37,254 nt of DNA from contig JAUPUU010000438.1 in NCBI GenBank assembly GCA_030917395.1, forward strand, positions 1-37,254, in the 5' to 3' direction. A model generated the notes under the pieces. It did no database searches. It saw only the letters and a list, made by a program, of their open reading frames with translations, and had not been told where the DNA came from. Below are positions 32,648 through 37,254 of the stretch, one piece after another (the stretch's first letter is position 1; each line of letters starts with the position of its first letter). A program made the translations under genes and the position numbers. Source of the DNA: Cyanobacteriota bacterium erpe_2018_sw_21hr_WHONDRS-SW48-000092_B_bin.40 (GTDB lineage Bacteria > Cyanobacteriota > Vampirovibrionia > Obscuribacterales > Obscuribacteraceae).

Positions 32648-34381
32648 CTACCTTAGCTCAATAATAATATCAATACCGCGGTCAGTTTCTACGAGTTTAA
32701 AGGCGGTAGGTGTGAGTCCTAGCTCCTTGAGCCCTTTGGTGACACATCGTCCGATTTTTGTGTGTTCAGGCGAAACTCCAGCCGCCAGGGCGGGAAGAGT
32801 CTCTTTTTCTCTAATGTTCTTGAGAAAGATTTTTCCAGTAGGCTTTAAATTGTGTGCTTTCAAAGCTTCGGCTAGGAAGTATGCTCCCGTTCCATCAGGC
32901 ATTGCTCCTTTACTGAGATCAGTCAAAACCAATGTTCCGTCTTTCGAAACTGATGCTCTAAACCAAGCTCTATGGTCACCTGGGACTTTTGCTTGTAGTG
33001 AAAACTCGTCGCTCTCAAGCCTAAGCTTGGACATTTCATAGCGCCGAAGCCCAATAGAGGCAAGCTCTCCATCGCTCATAGCCTCAAGCTTTTTCAAGCC
33101 ACCAAAAGCTTCCATCTCACGCTTACTAAGCACCTTGTTTGGTCCTGGAGCCAAGAACATGGGCTTATGCTCTGGAACATACTCTCCTGATCTACCAACC
33201 ATCTTGGCAGCAAAATCATCAATTTTACCGGCGTCAGTCTTAATTGGTATCAACCGTCCATCCGGTGTTACGCCCATGGACTGAGGCATTAGCTCATCTG
33301 CCATGCGAGATATTAGCTTGCTTGCCTTCTCTCTTACACCCGAACCCATGGCACTGGCTTCGGTCCCGAGCGTTTCCAGGGCTTCGGTTATCTTCACACT
33401 CTTAGCTAATCTATCCGCCCCAAAACCTACAGCTAGCCCGCCTAGGTTCTCCACTGTCAACTTTGTTGCTAGCCTAGACTTTTCTTCTGGGCTCATAGCC
33501 TCCCAGCGCTGGTTCATTTGTTGTCCAAGCCATGCTACATCACGTAAGCCTTTGCCATAGTCTCCAACCGTTGTAGCGGCTCCCAAGCTGCCCAGATATG
33601 CATCTGCTGCCCCAAAGACATGAATGCCACCGACCATAAGCTTTCCGAGCGATTCACCGGCTTTGCCAGCTGTGTCTATTGCTGCCGGATCATTCGTCAT
33701 CACGTCTCGACTAAACTGCGCGACACCAATTATTGAACTTCCAAGACTTTCAGCACTCTGAGCCAGACCTACAACACCATCACCCAAGCCAGTAATTGCC
33801 CCTACGCCTATTCTGAATTGCTGGTGCGTCAGCTCTCCGTTATATGCCTTGATTCCGGCGCCGATCACCTGCGCTTGCTGCTCCAGTGGCAGAGCGCCAA
33901 TTCTCTCAAACAGGTTTTGTTCGGTTACTTCCGGCCGCTGGCCTACTTGGTACTCTACTCCCGTCCTTACTACTTTGTCCTGTCCATACTGCTTTACGTC
34001 AAAGCCATAGTCTTTGATCGGACGGCTATCTATTTCTGCCAATTCTTGAAGCGCTGTTGCAGGCTGGTCTTTTGCCTCGATTTCCACGACCATCTGACGC
34101 GCTGCTACTACGATTTCTCTACCTGATGGTTCGGTATCTACCAGCTCTATGCTTCTATCTTGCCCGGTCTTCTCGACATGAGCAAACTTCTCTGCCTTTG
34201 TCATAAGCGCCCAGTTTTTTACTGAACCGTCGCTGGCATTCGGATTTGCTGCCTTGATTGCTTCTACCTGATCTCCGGTGGCATTTCTTACGTGCTGACC
34301 TTCCTGCGTGTTCAAGACTGGCTTGTCAGCCGGCACTCCAGATTGTCGGTCGCCTTTGTCTTTCGCGCTTTGGTCGGACAT
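32648..34381 (-). CDS. Polymorphic-toxin-like protein with a hydrophobic pretoxin region
   Basis: 577 residues, no signal peptide. The N-terminal 150 are charged and Gln-rich. Residues about 187-345 are Gly/Ala-rich and amphipathic (GVGAITGLGDGVVGLAQSAE, SLGKLMVGGIHVFGAADAYL, MSPEEKSRLATKLTVENLGG), the kind of segment found ahead of toxin domains in contact-dependent or type VII-type toxins. A Pro/Lys linker (370-420) leads to a compact C-terminal domain at about 455-577 (DHRAWFRASVSKDGTLVLTD, GTGAYFLAEALKAHNLKP, FLKNIREKETLPAL, IGRCVTKGLKELGLTPTAF). No catalytic motif was recognised. AGGGCGG precedes the ATG. Two tandem paralogous small genes follow. It is divergent from the split lipoprotein frame. 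The toxin role is inferred from architecture and neighbours. Confidence 0.65.
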   Translation of the reverse strand: MSDQSAKDKGDRQSGVPADKPVLNTQEGQHVRNATGDQVEAIKAANPNASDGSVKNWALMTKAEKFAHVEKTGQDRSIELVDTEPSGREIVVAARQMVVEIEAKDQPATALQELAEIDSRPIKDYGFDVKQYGQDKVVRTGVEYQVGQRPEVTEQNLFERIGALPLEQQAQVIGAGIKAYNGELTHQQFRIGVGAITGLGDGVVGLAQSAESLGSSIIGVAQFSRDVMTNDPAAIDTAGKAGESLGKLMVGGIHVFGAADAYLGSLGAATTVGDYGKGLRDVAWLGQQMNQRWEAMSPEEKSRLATKLTVENLGGLAVGFGADRLAKSVKITEALETLGTEASAMGSGVREKASKLISRMADELMPQSMGVTPDGRLIPIKTDAGKIDDFAAKMVGRSGEYVPEHKPMFLAPGPNKVLSKREMEAFGGLKKLEAMSDGELASIGLRRYEMSKLRLESDEFSLQAKVPGDHRAWFRASVSKDGTLVLTDLSKGAMPDGTGAYFLAEALKAHNLKPTGKIFLKNIREKETLPALAAGVSPEHTKIGRCVTKGLKELGLTPTAFKLVETDRGIDIIIELR

Positions 34382-34518
34382 AAGAACCGCCCTGCTAACT
34401 GCAACTTCGCCTAATATTCCCTTCTCTGTCAGGCAATTATCAGCTCCGATCTGGGTGTTGAGCGCGAAATCGTTTGAAGGGCATATTAAGTTAGGCTAGC
34501 CAGCAATAGGAGTTCGCT

Positions 34519-34836
34519 TTGACTTCAAAATCTACAGGCTCAGCTCAAATTCGCAGCATGCTTCTAATCGGAGCAACGGCGGCATTGGCATACGGCTGCG
34601 CCAATGAACAAGAAACTAAATGGATACCTCGGCCCAAATTTTTCACCTATTGCCTAGCGGCGAAAATAAACCCACCAACGAATATAAAAGACTCAAAAGG
34701 CAATCCCGCTAAATCGACTTCCACTAAATTTCTCTATGCCCTCGTTGTTAGTTCTTTTTCTGAATACTCACCTATGCTAATGCTGAGCGACAATGGAACT
34801 GTAATTGTTTCAGACAGCGAGAGCCCGACAGGCTAA
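34519..34836 (+). CDS. Small lipoprotein-like frame, N-terminal half of a split gene
   Basis: 105 residues from a TTG with AGGAG 6 bases upstream. N-terminal signal with a possible lipobox (LIGATAALAYGC-A, Cys about 27). The body ends LMLSDNGTVIVSDSESPTG then TAA. The next coding frame begins four codons later in exactly the same reading frame, and sequence character continues across the stop, so this is probably the first half of one protein interrupted by a nonsense codon. If the stop is real, the product is a short exported fragment. Family not identified. Confidence 0.55.
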   Translation: MTSKSTGSAQIRSMLLIGATAALAYGCANEQETKWIPRPKFFTYCLAAKINPPTNIKDSKGNPAKSTSTKFLYALVVSSFSEYSPMLMLSDNGTVIVSDSESPTG

Positions 34837-34848
34837 AGCTGTGGAAAA

Positions 34849-35400
34849 ATGACACCTGTTCAGCTTGAAGAATTCAAAAAACTCGGTAGCGAGCTATGCT
34901 CTCGGAAGATAAAAGACTACGGCTCAGAAATTCCCATTACCGACCTAACTTCGACTAATTTTTATGTTACCGATAGCCTTGGCAATCAACAAAGAATACA
35001 CATATACGGTGACTTTACAAGTAGCGAGTTCTTGATGAGCGAGGAGGATAAACGATATCACTGCGTTGTGCCAGAAGCTTTGAAAGAAGCATTCAGACGG
35101 ACTATGGAGGCAAGAAAAGCTTTTCGATTGAACCAAGAAGGAAGAAAAGAAACTAGCGAAGTATGGACCCCAGCGAATTTAACCATTGTCCTTACCCAAA
35201 ATGTCGATGCTGCACAAACATCGTCAAAGCGTTCTGTTGAATTCGGGCCGAGCACAATTCATGAACCACTAGAAGAAAAATACACAATCAAAAAAGCCGA
35301 TTTAAATCAAAGCGAAATTAACAGCCTGTTAGTCGCATATCTAGAAAATCGAAAAATAGCCATTCGTGGCCAGCTCTATGAACTTGCACTGACTGAGTAG
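34849..35400 (+). CDS. C-terminal half of the split lipoprotein-like gene
   Basis: 183 residues from an ATG with only a weak GTGG upstream. It lacks its own export signal: MTPVQLEEFKKLGSELC opens with a helix that in many small secreted proteins follows a DG-containing beta hairpin like the one ending the previous frame. The rest alternates strands and helices (STNFYVTDSLGNQQRIHIYG; PANLTIVLTQNVD) and ends ENRKIAIRGQLYELALTE. Together with the frame from 34519 it would make about 293 residues. It converges on CxxC copy 2 with 15 bases between stops. Confidence 0.55.
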   Translation: MTPVQLEEFKKLGSELCSRKIKDYGSEIPITDLTSTNFYVTDSLGNQQRIHIYGDFTSSEFLMSEEDKRYHCVVPEALKEAFRRTMEARKAFRLNQEGRKETSEVWTPANLTIVLTQNVDAAQTSSKRSVEFGPSTIHEPLEEKYTIKKADLNQSEINSLLVAYLENRKIAIRGQLYELALTE

Positions 35401-35415
35401 CCTTCTGAGCTCAGA

Positions 35416-36231
35416 CTAATCAGAGCCCAATCGCACGAACTTATACCTATCCCCGACCAGTCGCACAATCCGCCAGCAATCACCGTTGACACCAGGGTGG
35501 GTTTCCATAACATGAAGTTTCGCTATGAGCTTATCGGCATCAGCTCTTCGATTATGCCTCTCATAGAAGTTCGCTAGCTTCTGCATGATTTCTCTGACGG
35601 CAAAGGATTCGTGGCCCTTAAGTTCTTCCTCTTTAGCAATCACCTTTTTGTACCAGGCCTCACACTCCGAAAGGAGTCCATGATTTTCATACCCCTTTAT
35701 CAGATTGAATGTTGAAACTCTTGCCGGCTTCGAAAAGTACCTTGAGCGCCTTAGTTCTGCTGAATTCGGCACATAGTGCCGATCTTCAACAAATCGGCTT
35801 TCGTACTCATCAAAAGGTCGGCACAACTCAAGCCACCTAGCACCATTGATTCTTCCGGCTTGATCAATTTGTCTAAGGTGACCAGACACCATTGGCCAGT
35901 TTGACTGCGTATTGCCTTTTTTTAGCATGGCAGCAAGAAGCTCCACAGCTATTTCTGGTCTATCGCACCAACACAAAGTCGCAATTGCATTGGAGCCAAA
36001 GTCTTTCCCCCGAGAATTGCCACACGGTGAGCAATAAATTGAACTCCACAATTTATCTGCGGTCCCTGTTACCAAGCTAAGGGCAACTAGCGATTTGACT
36101 ACCGGCATGACAAGCTGCACGAAACAGGCTGTGATGCAACAAAAACAAAGCAAAACAACTGACTTTCCCCCACGGCTAAGACTGCCGAAGGTCGCTGTTC
36201 CACGCTCAAGAAATCTAGCAATCTGAGACAT
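35416..36231 (-). CDS. One-helix CxxC protein, duplicated family (copy 2)
   Basis: 271 residues from the ATG at 36231, with ATGGAG 6 bases upstream as in copy 1. Same plan: MSQIARFLERGTATFGSLSR, one hydrophobic segment (VVLLCFCCITACFVQLVMPV...), CSPCGN, then ATLCWCDRPEIAVELLAAML, a TPR-like helical part (YENHGLLSECEAWYKKVIAK; NFYERHNRRADADKLIAKL) and a basic end (DRYKFVRLGSD). Compared with copy 1 it carries about eight extra residues near 160-180 (YVPNSAELRRSRYFSKPARVS). No TPR membrane gene lies downstream; a divergent TPR gene lies upstream. Function unknown. Confidence 0.75.
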   Translation of the reverse strand: MSQIARFLERGTATFGSLSRGGKSVVLLCFCCITACFVQLVMPVVKSLVALSLVTGTADKLWSSIYCSPCGNSRGKDFGSNAIATLCWCDRPEIAVELLAAMLKKGNTQSNWPMVSGHLRQIDQAGRINGARWLELCRPFDEYESRFVEDRHYVPNSAELRRSRYFSKPARVSTFNLIKGYENHGLLSECEAWYKKVIAKEEELKGHESFAVREIMQKLANFYERHNRRADADKLIAKLHVMETHPGVNGDCWRIVRLVGDRYKFVRLGSD

Positions 36232-36288
36232 GCGCAACTCCATCAGCAAGCATTAACGAGCTTCTGCTCGATACCGCAAATAAACAGG

Positions 36289-36326
36289 GTCACCAATTCA
36301 ACAGACTATCCCCATCTTACCTGAAG
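36289..36326 (-). repeat. Conserved upstream block, copy 2
   Basis: Partner of 27044-27081, same orientation and similar distance from the CxxC gene (58 bases upstream here). Near-identity in non-coding DNA while the coding parts have diverged clearly suggests regulatory constraint or recent exchange. Confidence 0.75.
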
Positions 36327-36417
36327 GACAGCTAGGGTCTAAACAATCAACAACAAACAGTTTCGCGAGCTAAGAGTCTGGGGAAGTTATGAAAAGGAAA
36401 GGCGACTCTTTCAATAA

Positions 36418-37254
36418 ATGTATTGGCACGGTGTACACACACAGACGGAACGTTACTTCGGCATCCCTGGGACACTTTTGCTCTCAGAGATCGTCCAGCA
36501 GATGCCTAAGAAAGCCGGAAAACGTAACATTCTCGCCTACTTCTATGCAATCGCTGCATCGTCGGTGCTCCTCATTCTATTACCCATGCTGGTCCTTAGC
36601 AGCGAAATAGTTCCTACGGCAGTGGGGTTCTGCCGAAAAGACACTCCTGAACTCGCCGACCTACTGGAATATTACGGAGACGGCTACAAAACGCAGCCTC
36701 GGAAGCTTGAGCTCTATCATCAGGCCCTGGATATAAGGGTTCGGGCTGGAGAGAAAGATGACAAAACAGCAGAAACCATCAACAAGATCTGGAATATAAA
36801 ACGCTACTGGCCTGACTACAAAGCGACCTGGCTTGGAGAAGAATTTGCAGCAAAGGCCGCTATTCTCGGCCCTGATTCAGACGAAACTATCCGCACCAGA
36901 ACGATGTGGGCAGTAGAACTCTCTCACCAAGCAAAACAGAAAGAATCGTCGAACTTGATGCGCGAGAATCTCAAGTATCTGAAGCAAGCTAAGGGCGACC
37001 GTGACAATGAGATCGTTTGTATGCTAGAGCACATGAGCGGCATATTTAAAATGAACGCAGAGCCACTAAAGGAGCGTGCAGACCTTCTCGAAGAAGCAGT
37101 AGAAATTTGCTCCCAAAGCAAATCGGAGTCTCCACTGGGCTTAGAAGGGATCAAGAGCCGCTTAATGTTGGCCGAACTTCGAAGCGAGATGCACGACTCC
37201 GCTGAAGCGGAGAAGCAGTTCAAAACGGCTCTAAGCCTCTCCGAAGGCCCCTAC
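36418..37254 (+). CDS. TPR membrane protein, N-terminal part (runs off window)
   Basis: 279 codons visible with no stop; the frame is closed just upstream by TAA (36415-36417). The ATG at 36418 gives MYWHGVHTQTERYFGIPG..., while an ATG at 36502 begins MPKKAGKRNILAYFYAIAAS directly before the single hydrophobic helix (LAYFYAIAASSVLLILLPMLVL); neither has a good SD. After the helix are TPR-like repeats (ELYHQALDIRVRAGEKDDKT; AEKQFKTALSLSEGPY), of the kinesin-light-chain style seen in the other TPR proteins here. Divergent from CxxC copy 2, so probably part of the same gene family neighbourhood. Confidence 0.72.
   Translation, partial: MYWHGVHTQTERYFGIPGTLLLSEIVQQMPKKAGKRNILAYFYAIAASSVLLILLPMLVLSSEIVPTAVGFCRKDTPELADLLEYYGDGYKTQPRKLELYHQALDIRVRAGEKDDKTAETINKIWNIKRYWPDYKATWLGEEFAAKAAILGPDSDETIRTRTMWAVELSHQAKQKESSNLMRENLKYLKQAKGDRDNEIVCMLEHMSGIFKMNAEPLKERADLLEEAVEICSQSKSESPLGLEGIKSRLMLAELRSEMHDSAEAEKQFKTALSLSEGPY

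Noticed and set aside
33818-34126. Hydrophobic plus-strand frame of 102 codons
   Set aside because: Lies wholly inside the 577-residue minus-strand gene and has no SD or domain sense; shadow frame.
36389-36610. Plus-strand frame MKRKGDSFNK... with a good GGGGAAG before its ATG
   Set aside because: Its Ser/Cys/Arg-rich product makes no domain sense and overlaps the TPR frame starting at 36418. A frameshift joining the two is possible but unsupported.

Overview
The window looks like a chromosomal segment of a deep-branching relative of Cyanobacteria, most likely a non-photosynthetic Vampirovibrionia/Melainabacteria-type genome such as Obscuribacterales. This is inference. It rests on several traits: many genes with weak or absent Shine-Dalgarno (SD) sites, an ARC6-type IMS domain (a cyanobacterial/plastid domain), glutamate-1-semialdehyde aminomutase (C5 heme route), and long WG-repeat and TPR proteins next to soluble PknB/PP2C/FHA signalling genes. 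No tRNA, rRNA, CRISPR array or insertion sequence was seen.

Bases 1-22881 are a fairly ordinary core. On the minus strand, a secreted Ig-like protein is translationally coupled to larC (nickel-pincer cofactor synthesis, cut by the window edge). dusB follows on plus, with a small antisense membrane ORF over its tail. gmk-rpoZ (minus, with a terminator) diverges from rqcH (plus), which converges on lexA (minus). lexA carries a large linker insertion and a candidate self-operator. Next come a secreted protein and arginase rocF (minus), a small coiled-coil protein (plus), and a tight plus-strand run: an ABC1/UbiB kinase-like protein, PP2C phosphatase, zinc-ribbon/FHA protein, PknB-type kinase fused to an NHL propeller, and Maf. 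Three long exported proteins follow (IMS domain; M23 peptidase lipoprotein; Lys/Asp-rich TIG protein), then hemL. The phosphatase, FHA protein and kinase look like a complete write/read/erase phosphorylation module. The exported trio looks like an envelope or division module.

Bases 22882-37254 look accessory. They hold an XRE/ImmA-IrrE pair preceded by two DnaA-box-like repeats, two paralogous four-helix TPR membrane proteins, a duplicated gene for a one-helix CxxC protein whose upstream DNA is also duplicated, and a MazE-like antitoxin without a visible MazF. They also hold a WG-repeat exported protein with no conventional start codon, a 577-residue polymorphic-toxin-like protein followed by two tandem paralogous small proteins (possible immunity genes), a small lipoprotein-type frame split by one in-frame TAA, and a further TPR membrane protein running off the right edge.

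No gene-free stretch exceeds 300 bases. The largest are 22882-23115 (promoter and repeats of the XRE gene, plus a 12-bp palindrome), 15173-15371 (nothing recognised), 36250-36417 and 1124-1296 (divergent promoter regions). The best candidate for an undescribed system is the 31903-34381 three-gene operon. Second is the duplicated CxxC/TPR membrane gene family around it.
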